15,384 nt of DNA from Alphaproteobacteria bacterium. GTDB lineage: Bacteria > Pseudomonadota > Alphaproteobacteria > Micavibrionales > Micavibrionaceae. Positions 1 to 6,775 of this stretch are shown here, piece by piece; position 1 is the first letter of the stretch; each line of letters starts with the position of its first letter. The stretch covers positions 1-15,384 of the forward strand of contig JAGRJZ010000131.1 in the NCBI GenBank assembly GCA_020442505.1. Direction: 5' to 3'. Under the pieces are notes generated by a model, which was not told the DNA's origin, did not search any database, and saw only the letters and a program-made list of their open reading frames with translations. Both the position numbers and the translations under genes were made by a program.

Positions 1-44
1 AAAATCTCGGGAATGGAAAAGCGTAACTCCATGGGGGTGATCAT
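1..44 (-). CDS. Possible start of the next gene, cut by the window edge
   Basis: After the TAA at 52-54 the minus strand opens an ATG at 44 and reads MITPMELRFSIPEI before the window ends, with a second in-frame ATG at 32. The only ribosome-site-like sequence, AAAAAGG, is too close to the first ATG and rather far from the second. The fragment is too short for any family call; it may be another operon gene or chance. Confidence 0.3.
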   Translation of the reverse strand, partial: MITPMELRFSIPEI

Positions 45-51
45 AACCTTT

Positions 52-771
52 TTATTCGCTTTGACAAAGGGGGTGAATGGACGCGGCCGCGGCATCCAAA
101 ATCCGGGTACAGATGTAATCCACCATAAAATTAACCTCTTGCGGGGGGAGCTTTTCCGCCTCCGTTTTCAGAATACCGATCATAATATCGTAAGCGGCTT
201 CTTTATTCCCCTGGGCGAGAGAAACAAAAGCGGGCATTTGCCGGGCCCAGGAAGGCATCTCGACCGGCAAGGACGCCAGCCTCGTCGCCAGATCGTAAGC
301 CTTTGCCAGATCTTCCTGCCGGTACCGGGCCAAAAAAACGGCCTGGGCAAGCCAGCGCCATTTTTCACCCGAGGGACGGGCGCCGGCTTGCGCCAGATAT
401 GTTATCACAGGATCGAGCTTCTTTGGGTCCGGCACAGAGCCATAGTAATACGCCGCCAAAAAGGGCATGAAATCGGAACGGGGGTCCCACCGGTCGCCCT
501 GAGAGAACCATCGCCCTAAACGGTCGTAGTCGTAATCCTTCAGAGCCACCGCGCGGCCCCCGGAATCTCCCAGATTTTGGAGCATTATCCCCGCGCTGCG
601 ATAGGCTAGCTGCGTATCGCCCAATGCCATAAGGGTCGGGGCGTTTGCGGTTGGCGCCGGCGGCACGTTCCCCCAAGAGGCCTGCCTTCCTCGCACGGAG
701 ACGGAGAAAACCGCATAGGCGGCGAAGGATAGGAATAAGAGCCAGAGGATCGGAGTGCGGAACAAAGCCAT
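52..771 (-). CDS. Membrane-anchored helical-repeat-like protein linked to the ABC permease
   Basis: I do not recognise a named family. The 239-aa product has a transmembrane or signal-anchor helix at about 6-26 and then a soluble region, probably periplasmic, that looks alpha-helical. A block with RWDPRSDFMPFLAAYYYGSV (94-113) is followed by TPR-like helices: KKLDPVITYLAQAG (117-130), KWRWLAQAVFLARYRQEDLAKAYDLATRLASL (137-168) and a third pair to about 203. Two cysteines near the C-terminus (221 and 236) might form a disulfide. The ATG at 771 lies four bases after the permease stop, so the two are probably translated together; a TTG at 795 would add eight residues but overlaps the permease and lacks a ribosome site. 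It could be an accessory subunit of the transporter. Confidence 0.75.
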   Translation of the reverse strand: MALFRTPILWLLFLSFAAYAVFSVSVRGRQASWGNVPPAPTANAPTLMALGDTQLAYRSAGIMLQNLGDSGGRAVALKDYDYDRLGRWFSQGDRWDPRSDFMPFLAAYYYGSVPDPKKLDPVITYLAQAGARPSGEKWRWLAQAVFLARYRQEDLAKAYDLATRLASLPVEMPSWARQMPAFVSLAQGNKEAAYDIMIGILKTEAEKLPPQEVNFMVDYICTRILDAAAASIHPLCQSE

Positions 772-775
772 TGCT

Positions 776-1543
776 TCAGAACTGTTTACGGACAAGATCG
801 AATAAGGATGCCATCGTCACAAGGAAAAGGTATCCCCCCCCCTGCAACAGGAGGAACCCGTAGCCGATCGCGTCGTCTCCCGGGCCGTAAACCAGCCAAC
901 TGCTCTGCGCCATCAGATCCAAACGCGGAACGATCAGGCCGATGACAACCATCATCCCGGACAAAGCCGCCCCCCCTGGTATCGTCACCCCCGCCGCGAT
1001 GATCCCGAAAATCTGGCCAATCATCCGGGCGAGCACATAAAGCCCAAAAACGGACAAGGCCCCCGTCACGGGGCTTTTCATCACCAACGCAAAAAACAGG
1101 GAGACATTTGCCATGATGAGATATTCGACCGACAGACTCGCGGACCAGAGAAGAAATCCCGGCGTTCCCCGTTCCGGCGTGAGAATTAAAACAGCCAGAG
1201 ACACAAAGGCAGCGATCAACAGCGCCAAAAAGGAAAAAGAAACGGCATGGGACAAAAGAAAAGACACCCGGGTCAACGGCCGTGATAACAGATATTCGAC
1301 ATCCCTTGAGTCGAAGGCCCGGCGCATATGAAAGACGGTAAACAGCACAATCCCGGCAAACCCGCATAAACGGAGCCCCGCCGCCGCGAAGACCAGCACG
1401 AAGAGCCCTTGCTCCGTCACGGCCGCGGAGCCTAGAAACACGGATAAGGACACTCCGACAAGCCCCAATAGCAGAAACGCCAAGAGCAATCGGTCCCGAA
1501 AAGCCGATAAGAGGACATAGCGGATAAGCGGGAGGGAGATCAT
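776..1543 (-). CDS. ABC-2 type transporter permease
   Basis: A 255-aa membrane protein with about six hydrophobic segments (near 19-39, 47-70, 97-121, 130-152, 158-183, 229-247). Between the second and third is the charged segment DSRDVEYLLSRPLTRVSFLL (78-97), the coupling-helix pattern (SRPxxR) of ABC-2 permeases. No ATPase gene is adjacent; the ABC ATPase at 8515-9261 is the only candidate partner in the window. It begins 19 bases after the secretin stop, with GGAAGGGG eight bases before its ATG, so it is likely cotranscribed with the secretin. The substrate is unknown. Linkage to both secretin and T4P genes suggests a role in pilus assembly or surface export, comparable to PilI of Myxococcus, but that is inference. 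Confidence 0.85.
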   Translation of the reverse strand: MISLPLIRYVLLSAFRDRLLLAFLLLGLVGVSLSVFLGSAAVTEQGLFVLVFAAAGLRLCGFAGIVLFTVFHMRRAFDSRDVEYLLSRPLTRVSFLLSHAVSFSFLALLIAAFVSLAVLILTPERGTPGFLLWSASLSVEYLIMANVSLFFALVMKSPVTGALSVFGLYVLARMIGQIFGIIAAGVTIPGGAALSGMMVVIGLIVPRLDLMAQSSWLVYGPGDDAIGYGFLLLQGGGYLFLVTMASLFDLVRKQF

Positions 1544-1562
1544 GTAGCCAACCCCTTCCTAT

Positions 1563-3461
1563 CTAGAAACTCAGCGGACGGCGATCACCGGAAAACGTCT
1601 TGTAAAGCTGACGATCCGTGTCATGCACGTTGGAGCCGTCGACAATCGTGGCTTTCAGGAAAATGACCAGCTCGGTTTTTTGAATAGAGTCCTTGTGGTT
1701 TTTGAATAAATTTCCAAACAAAGGAACCTCGGAGAGGACCGGGACGCCATGTTCCGTAGTTTCGGCCCGGTCCTGCATCAGCCCGCCCATCACGACCGCC
1801 TGACCGGAAGGCATATTGATGACAGAGTCCATCTCCTGCACGATCACAATCGGCACAAGGGATTGAACCCCGTCAATGTTGGCTTGGGCGGTTACGAATT
1901 GGACCCCCGGATCTTCGATGAATTCATCAATTCGGGTGATCGTCGGTCGAACAGCCATCGAGATTTCTCTTGAATCAAGATTTATTGATGGCTGAACGTT
2001 AACTAAAACCCCCTCAGGAACACTCTGAATATTACTTTCTATCGTTGTAGAGCCAGGACCGTTGGATGACGCCTCTGTCACTTCGATGTCGACCTCAAAA
2101 TAAACCCGGTTTTCGGCAACGGTCAAAGCGGCGGATTGGTTGTTCAACACCGTCAAACGCGGACTAGCCAAAGCGCGCACGGTCCCAAAGCGGGAAACCG
2201 CATCCACCATGGCCGCAAAGTTATTTCCTACATAGCCGATCCGGAAATTGGTCGCCGGATTGCTGATCGGATTGGGATCGAATGTCGGACGCGTCACCGC
2301 GAGAGCGCCGTTAACGCCGCTATTGATGTCGAAGACGAAGTTGCTGTCGGATAATTTTCCCCAGTCGATCCCGGCGGCATATTCATCGGACAGGCTGACT
2401 TCCAGTATTTTAGCTTCGATTAAAACCTGCGCCGTCACGGAACGTTTCAGCTCCTGCAGATAAGCTTGTATCTCCTCCTGCTGGCGTTCCGTGGCATAAA
2501 CAGACACCATCCCGGCCTGACGGTTTACAGAAAATGTCGCAGCCAGAGCCTCTTCGTCAAACGGTTCCTCCTCAAGGGTCGGCAAGGTGGAAACCTGAAC
2601 AACGGCTTCACCAGGGGCTCCGGAGCCTCCAGACTGTACCGGCTCGACGGGGGCAAGCGACTCCACGACGCTGACCTGCGGGTCATTCGAAGAACGGAGC
2701 GTGGCAACCGCCGTTGAGCTCCCCAAAATCTGGGTCAGGTTGGTTTCAAGCTCCTTCCAGAAATCCGCTTCGCCCTGAGAATCCATCTTGAAGCTGGAGC
2801 CCGTATTCGCGCCCTCGCCCGTAACGACGCCGATATCGTTTTGGACCGCGCTCTCATTTTTCCGGACATAGCTGAGATAATCGATTTTATAGGTTTTGTT
2901 ATAGGGTGTATCGAGCTCCACCCGCAAGACATCGTCGTCAAGCGTATAACGCAGCCCGGCCATCTTGCAAATCCGGTCTACCACCGTATCCAGAGGTTTT
3001 TCCTTCGCCGAGAAAATAATCGATCCGCGAATACGGGGGTCTAGTTCCAGGTCATACGACGCTTGCTCGGCAAGCTGATACAACACATCGCGCAAAGGCA
3101 CGGTCTGATTGACGGAAACCGAGACAAGCGGCATCGGGCGCAGAGCCTCGGATGCATCGGCGACATAAGGCTCTAACGCCGGCACACCGGAGAGATTTCC
3201 CCCCGTTTCGTCTGCCATAGAAGACTCGCGCGGCGCAAGGCCATCGCGAAAATCCTGAAACTCCATATTCGAGGCACGATCGACTTTCAGCTGATTCTTT
3301 CCAAGATCGCAGCCACTCGCCAGCCCCGCCACGCACAGCGCCGCAACGACAAGAAACCCTTTACGAAACAAAGAGGAAAGTCCATCCATCGACATAGTTG
3401 TCATCGTCCTATATCCAGAAAAACAAAGAAACCCAATAATGCGCGCGCCACGAATCAACAT
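1563..3461 (-). CDS. mshL: Type IV pilus secretin, MshL-like, predicted lipoprotein
   Basis: This forms the outer-membrane channel through which the pilus emerges. The 632-aa protein has a long N-terminal signal region (about 1-50) ending in a lipobox-like LASG-C51, then Asp52. A secretin and TonB short N-terminal (STN)-type domain spans about 112-183. A second N-domain includes the FWKELETNL stretch (234-242) and FSVNRQAGMVSVYATERQ (310-327), with a Gly/Pro/Glu-rich insert between (about 255-305). The secretin core runs from about 343 to 607 and includes VPVLSEVPLFGNLFK (573-587), the family signature. There is no AMIN domain, which argues for MshL/PilN-type rather than PilQ. The ATG at 3461 has a good ribosome site (GAGAGAGG); the ATG at 3404 would give a more usual signal length but has a poorer site. 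The ABC permease follows after 19 bases. Confidence 0.93.
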   Translation of the reverse strand: MLIRGARIIGFLCFSGYRTMTTMSMDGLSSLFRKGFLVVAALCVAGLASGCDLGKNQLKVDRASNMEFQDFRDGLAPRESSMADETGGNLSGVPALEPYVADASEALRPMPLVSVSVNQTVPLRDVLYQLAEQASYDLELDPRIRGSIIFSAKEKPLDTVVDRICKMAGLRYTLDDDVLRVELDTPYNKTYKIDYLSYVRKNESAVQNDIGVVTGEGANTGSSFKMDSQGEADFWKELETNLTQILGSSTAVATLRSSNDPQVSVVESLAPVEPVQSGGSGAPGEAVVQVSTLPTLEEEPFDEEALAATFSVNRQAGMVSVYATERQQEEIQAYLQELKRSVTAQVLIEAKILEVSLSDEYAAGIDWGKLSDSNFVFDINSGVNGALAVTRPTFDPNPISNPATNFRIGYVGNNFAAMVDAVSRFGTVRALASPRLTVLNNQSAALTVAENRVYFEVDIEVTEASSNGPGSTTIESNIQSVPEGVLVNVQPSINLDSREISMAVRPTITRIDEFIEDPGVQFVTAQANIDGVQSLVPIVIVQEMDSVINMPSGQAVVMGGLMQDRAETTEHGVPVLSEVPLFGNLFKNHKDSIQKTELVIFLKATIVDGSNVHDTDRQLYKTFSGDRRPLSF

Positions 3462-3509
3462 CGTGATACCTCTCTCATCTATACCACAGGAAGTGAAAAA
3501 GCGGAAAGC

Positions 3510-3537
3510 CTTATAAAAAACGCTACACGGGAACCAA
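3510..3537 (-). promoter_or_regulatory. Candidate promoter upstream of the secretin gene
   Basis: In the 81-base gap between pilU and the secretin gene, the minus strand carries TTGGTT (3537-3532), a 16-bp spacer and TATAAG (3515-3510; five of six matches to TATAAT). The predicted leader is about 40 bases and ends in the ribosome site GAGAGAGG, seven bases before the ATG at 3461. The -35 match is weak. Confidence 0.4.
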
Positions 3538-3542
3538 CGTCT

Positions 3543-4679
3543 TTACTCGGAAAAGGAAAGCCGGGACGTATCGAGCCCGTGGAGGCCATCGAATTTTTTC
3601 CCGGAACGGGTCATCTTGGCTTCTCTGAGCTTGATTTGCAAATCGCCCGGCTGATCCGCATAGGAAAGCGCGACGTCCTCCGTGATCAACCCGTCGCTGA
3701 ATAGGGTCAAAAGCGACTGGTCGAAGGTATGCATCCCGATGTGGTTGTTCGCCTCCATCACGTTTTTTATCTTCCGGATTTCGCCTTTATGGACGAGATC
3801 CCGCACAAGCCCTTGATTGAGGACGATTTCCGTCGCCAGCGCCATGCCTCCCTCCGCGCCGGGAACCAACCGTTGAGAGACGATCGCCTTTAAATTCATC
3901 GAAAGATTGAGACGAATTTGCTGATGGTATTCCTCGGGAAACATGTTCACGATCCGGTCGATAGACTGATATGCGTTGGAGGTATGAAGGGTCGCAAGGC
4001 ATAAATGTCCTGTTTCCGCGGCCATCAAAGCCGATTCCATGACTTCCCGGTCGCGAATCTCCCCGATCAGGATCATGTCGGGACGCTGACGCAAAACGTT
4101 TTTCAGAGCGATCGCGTAACTCTCCGTATCCGTACCGACTTCCCGCTGCGTAACGACGGATTTTTTATGCTCGTGAAAATATTCGATTGGATCTTCGATC
4201 GTAATGATGTGCCCCGCGCTTTCGCTGTTCCGATAATCCACCATCGCGGCCAGAGAGGTCGATTTCCCGGAGCCCGTCATCCCCGTCAGTAAAACAAGCC
4301 CCCGCTTTTCCATCGCGACCTTTTGCAAGACCAGCGGCAATTTCAATTCCTCGAAATCGGGAATTTTTGAAATAATCCGCCGGATCACAAGCGCCGGAAA
4401 CTGCCGTTGACGCAGCACGTTGACCCGATAACGCCCTTTCGCCCCCAAATCGAGGGAGGAGTTCAACTCCATCCGCGAATCGAATTCCCGCCTCTGGCGG
4501 TTAGTCAGGACCGTAAACAGAATCTCGTTGACTTCGTCGATCGTCAGCGGCGCCTCGCGCAGGTTTTCCATACCGTTTTCACCCCGCAAAACGGGCGCGT
4601 GGCCGACCGTCAAATACAAATCGCTCGCATTGGCGGCGTTCATCGACTCCAGATACTGTAAAATAATCGGCGTATTCAA
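3543..4679 (-). CDS. pilU: PilT-like ATPase PilU
   Basis: This second retraction-type ATPase has 378 aa. It has SDLYLTVG (19-26), Walker A GMTGSGKST (133-141), Asp box IEDPIEY (161-167), Walker B MILIGEIRD (202-210) and His box HLCLATLH (225-232). Instead of AIRNLIRE it has LVRDLVHKGEI (291-301), then GMHTFDQ (315-321) and ADQPGDLQIKLR (341-352), the C-terminal pattern of PilU. PilU is known to assist PilT in retraction under load and to depend on it. The start is TTG at 4679, overlapping the pilT stop (TTGA), with GAAGGA seven bases upstream; Met13 is a less likely alternative. The arrangement suggests coupled, roughly equal synthesis with PilT. Confidence 0.93.
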   Translation of the reverse strand: MNTPIILQYLESMNAANASDLYLTVGHAPVLRGENGMENLREAPLTIDEVNEILFTVLTNRQRREFDSRMELNSSLDLGAKGRYRVNVLRQRQFPALVIRRIISKIPDFEELKLPLVLQKVAMEKRGLVLLTGMTGSGKSTSLAAMVDYRNSESAGHIITIEDPIEYFHEHKKSVVTQREVGTDTESYAIALKNVLRQRPDMILIGEIRDREVMESALMAAETGHLCLATLHTSNAYQSIDRIVNMFPEEYHQQIRLNLSMNLKAIVSQRLVPGAEGGMALATEIVLNQGLVRDLVHKGEIRKIKNVMEANNHIGMHTFDQSLLTLFSDGLITEDVALSYADQPGDLQIKLREAKMTRSGKKFDGLHGLDTSRLSFSE

Positions 4680-5815
4680 AAGGAATATCCTTCGTCGCTA
4701 GAGGAAACAGAGCTCGCCGCGTGAACCGAACCACCCCCGAGGGAAGCAGAGAGAGAATCCCCGCTTTTGGTTTTATCATCGTCTTCCGTGGTTTTCATCA
4801 AAACCCGACGGGCTTCGTCGTTGGAAATGACGCCTTGCTCCAAAAGCGCGAGCACGGAGTCCTCCATCGTGATCATGCCATAGCGCGAACCGGTCTGAAT
4901 CATGGAATAAATCTGGGCAACCTGGTTTTCACGGATCAAGTTCCGCACGGCGTTCGTGCCGACCAAAATCTCAAAGGCTGCCTTCCGACCGCCGCCGTCG
5001 CTACGCTTCATCAAAGACTGGGCGACGACTCCTTGAAGGGAGCCGGCAATCATCGCGCGCACCATTTCCTTGTCGCCGGTCGGGAAAACGTCGATCAAAC
5101 GGTCGATCGTCTTCGAGGCGGAGCTGGCGTGCAGAGTCCCAAAAACCAAGTGGCCGGTTTCGGCCGCGGTCAGGGCGAGAGAAACCGTTTCGTGGTCACG
5201 CATCTCCCCCACCAAAATTACGTCCGGGTCTTCCCGCAAGGCGCTTTTCAGGGCTCTGGCGAATGATTTCGTATCGGCCCCGAGCTCTCGGTGATTGACC
5301 AGACTTTTCTTGGAGACATGGAAAAACTCGACCGGGTCTTCGATCGTCAAAACGTGCCGGGAATGATATTCGTTGATATAGTTGATCAGCGCGGCGAGAG
5401 TCGTCGACTTCCCGCTCCCCGTCGGACCGACGACCAGGACGATCCCCTTCTCCAGCTCCGCGAATCGCCGCATGACCGGGGGGAGTTCCAGCTCTTCTAT
5501 CGTCGGAATCAGCGAGGGAATACTTCGAAAGACGGCCGCCGTTCCCGTCCGGGTGATAAAGGCGTTCACCCGGAAACGTGCTTTTTCTCCGAAGGAAATC
5601 GCCATGTCCAGCTCCATGTCGCGTTCGAACTCGGCACGTTGGTCCTCCGTCATGATGGAATAGAGCATGGTACGAATATCGTCGCTTTGAAGCGGCTCGG
5701 TTTTAATCCGTTTCAGCTCGCCATGCGCCCGGATAATCGGCGGATTTTTCGGACTCAAATGTAAGTCCGACGCATCGTTCTGAATGGTAAAGGCCAGAAG
5801 CTGCGTAATGTCCAT
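4676..5815 (-). CDS. pilT: Pilus retraction ATPase PilT
   Basis: PilT is the cytoplasmic hexameric motor for pilus disassembly, giving twitching, DNA uptake or surface pulling. With 379 aa it shows the PAS-like N-domain with SDLHLSP (16-22), Walker A GPTGSGKST (130-138), Asp box IEDPVEF (158-164), Walker B VILVGEMRD (199-207), His box HLVFGTLH (222-229) and the diagnostic retraction motif AVRNLIRE (289-296; usual AIRNLIRE). There are no CxxC pairs. The C-terminus has a Ser/Gly-rich tail (about 350-379). The ATG at 5815 has GGGGAGA about seven bases upstream. A GTG at 5833 would add six residues but overlaps that site, so it is rejected. The stop overlaps the pilU start. Confidence 0.95.
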   Translation of the reverse strand: MDITQLLAFTIQNDASDLHLSPKNPPIIRAHGELKRIKTEPLQSDDIRTMLYSIMTEDQRAEFERDMELDMAISFGEKARFRVNAFITRTGTAAVFRSIPSLIPTIEELELPPVMRRFAELEKGIVLVVGPTGSGKSTTLAALINYINEYHSRHVLTIEDPVEFFHVSKKSLVNHRELGADTKSFARALKSALREDPDVILVGEMRDHETVSLALTAAETGHLVFGTLHASSASKTIDRLIDVFPTGDKEMVRAMIAGSLQGVVAQSLMKRSDGGGRKAAFEILVGTNAVRNLIRENQVAQIYSMIQTGSRYGMITMEDSVLALLEQGVISNDEARRVLMKTTEDDDKTKSGDSLSASLGGGSVHAASSVSSSDEGYSF

Positions 5816-5841
5816 TTCGGAATCTCCCCACACACACTTTA

Positions 5842-5849
5842 ATAATATA
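5842..5849 (-). promoter_or_regulatory. AT-rich candidate -10 region for pilT
   Basis: The 102-base gap between pilD and pilT is much richer in A and T than the surrounding genes. TATATTAT on the minus strand would place a transcription start about 20 bases before the ATG at 5815. No good -35 was found at 16-18 bp, so an activator or another sigma factor may be involved. A short TTTTAG/CTAAAA stem (5866-5884) lies further upstream. The gap probably separates pilD from a pilTU transcription unit. Confidence 0.35.
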
Positions 5850-5917
5850 GAAAAACAATCCCGTGTTTTAGTTTTACCCTAAAAAAGCAAACAGAAAGTA
5901 AACAAACGGCAGATCGG

Positions 5918-6745
5918 TCAGGATAAAGCGAAAAAGGAAAAAAGACCTGAAATTTCAGGGTGACGCGGCCCGTTTAACAGCAAAAGAAAATACAGGGCCA
6001 GAATCAACGCCGGTCCGAAGGGAAACCGATCCGCCCGACGGATAAAGCGCCAGACAACACCCCACAAAAGACCGATTACGCCGCTTAAAACCATAAAAAA
6101 GGGCAAGGAGGGCAAACCGATCCACAATCCCGCCATCGCAAAAAACTTTACGTCTCCAAAGCCCAGTGCCGGTTTTTTTAGCAAAGAGCGCATCACGGCA
6201 CCGACAAGCCACAAAAGCCCGCCATAGATCAACCCCGATACCGCCGCTCCAAGCAAAACCGCCAGAATGGCGAGACCGCCGCCGGCCTCCAGGCCGCTCA
6301 AACAAATAAAACAAAGCGCCAAAGCGGATAAAAGAAGAATCAGGATATCCGGCAAGACCATATGATCGAGATCAACAAACAAAAGCGCGAGCAAAAGCGG
6401 AATCGCCGCGATCAACAGAAAAGCGGCCGGGGTAAATCCCCAGAAAACATAGGCCCCGACGGCGCCGCAAAGAGCCAGAAGCTCGATCAACAGGTAACGG
6501 ACGCCGATCTGCCCGCCGCAATATCGACATCGCCCGCGGCCCCAAAGCCATGAGACAAGCGGGATCAAATCCAGAATGGCCAAATGATGACCGCATAAAG
6601 GACAGGAGGAGCGGGCCCAGGCCCCGTTTCCGGAGACAAGCAGGGACCGTTCTTCGGGAAGGCGGGCCACGACCGCAGAGGCAAAACTGCCGAGCGACAG
6701 CCCGATAAGCGCCACGACCGTAAGTTCGAAAAGAACGGGTATCAG
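5918..6745 (-). CDS. pilD: Prepilin peptidase / N-methyltransferase (PilD/GspO family)
   Basis: This inner-membrane aspartic protease cleaves prepilin leaders and methylates the new N-terminus. With the CTG start the protein has 275 aa and begins MIPVLFELTVVALIGLSLGS, the usual first membrane helix running into the GSF motif; a GTG at 6715 would give 265 aa and a shortened helix. The zinc-type cysteine pairs are CPLC (48-51) and CRYC (73-76). Catalytic aspartate motifs are DLDHMVLPD (125-133) and GFGDVK (195-200), followed by AMAGLWIG. Multiple hydrophobic segments complete the polytopic fold. It is intact and likely bifunctional. The in-frame reading continues back to the stop of the TPR gene, so no other conventional start exists upstream. 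The start codon itself (CTG or ATA) is inference; the family call is firm. Confidence 0.93.
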   Translation of the reverse strand: MIPVLFELTVVALIGLSLGSFASAVVARLPEERSLLVSGNGAWARSSCPLCGHHLAILDLIPLVSWLWGRGRCRYCGGQIGVRYLLIELLALCGAVGAYVFWGFTPAAFLLIAAIPLLLALLFVDLDHMVLPDILILLLSALALCFICLSGLEAGGGLAILAVLLGAAVSGLIYGGLLWLVGAVMRSLLKKPALGFGDVKFFAMAGLWIGLPSLPFFMVLSGVIGLLWGVVWRFIRRADRFPFGPALILALYFLLLLNGPRHPEISGLFSFFALS

Positions 6746-6750
6746 ACAAG

Positions 6751-6757
6751 CCTCCCC
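6751..6757 (-). promoter_or_regulatory. Ribosome binding site that sets a non-AUG start of the prepilin peptidase
   Basis: GGGGAGG on the minus strand sits five bases before an in-frame CTG (6745) and eight before an in-frame ATA (6742). No ATG, GTG or TTG in the right frame lies at usable distance. The next conventional in-frame start, GTG at 6715, has no ribosome site and would remove the first ten residues of the protein. Confidence 0.6.
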
Positions 6758-6775
6758 ATGACGTAAGCAAAACTG

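Noticed and set aside
772..795. TTG start at 795 for the left-end gene
   Set aside because: No ribosome site, it overlaps the permease gene, and it adds polar residues before an otherwise normal membrane anchor starting at the ATG at 771.
4721..5266. Plus-strand open frame of 181 codons opposite pilT
   Set aside because: It is antisense to the conserved Walker B and His-box coding region, its product has no recognisable domain and no upstream ribosome site was evident.
5866..5884. TTTTAG/CTAAAA inverted repeat between pilD and pilT as a terminator
   Set aside because: Only six weak AT-rich pairs, with the T run inside the stem instead of after it.
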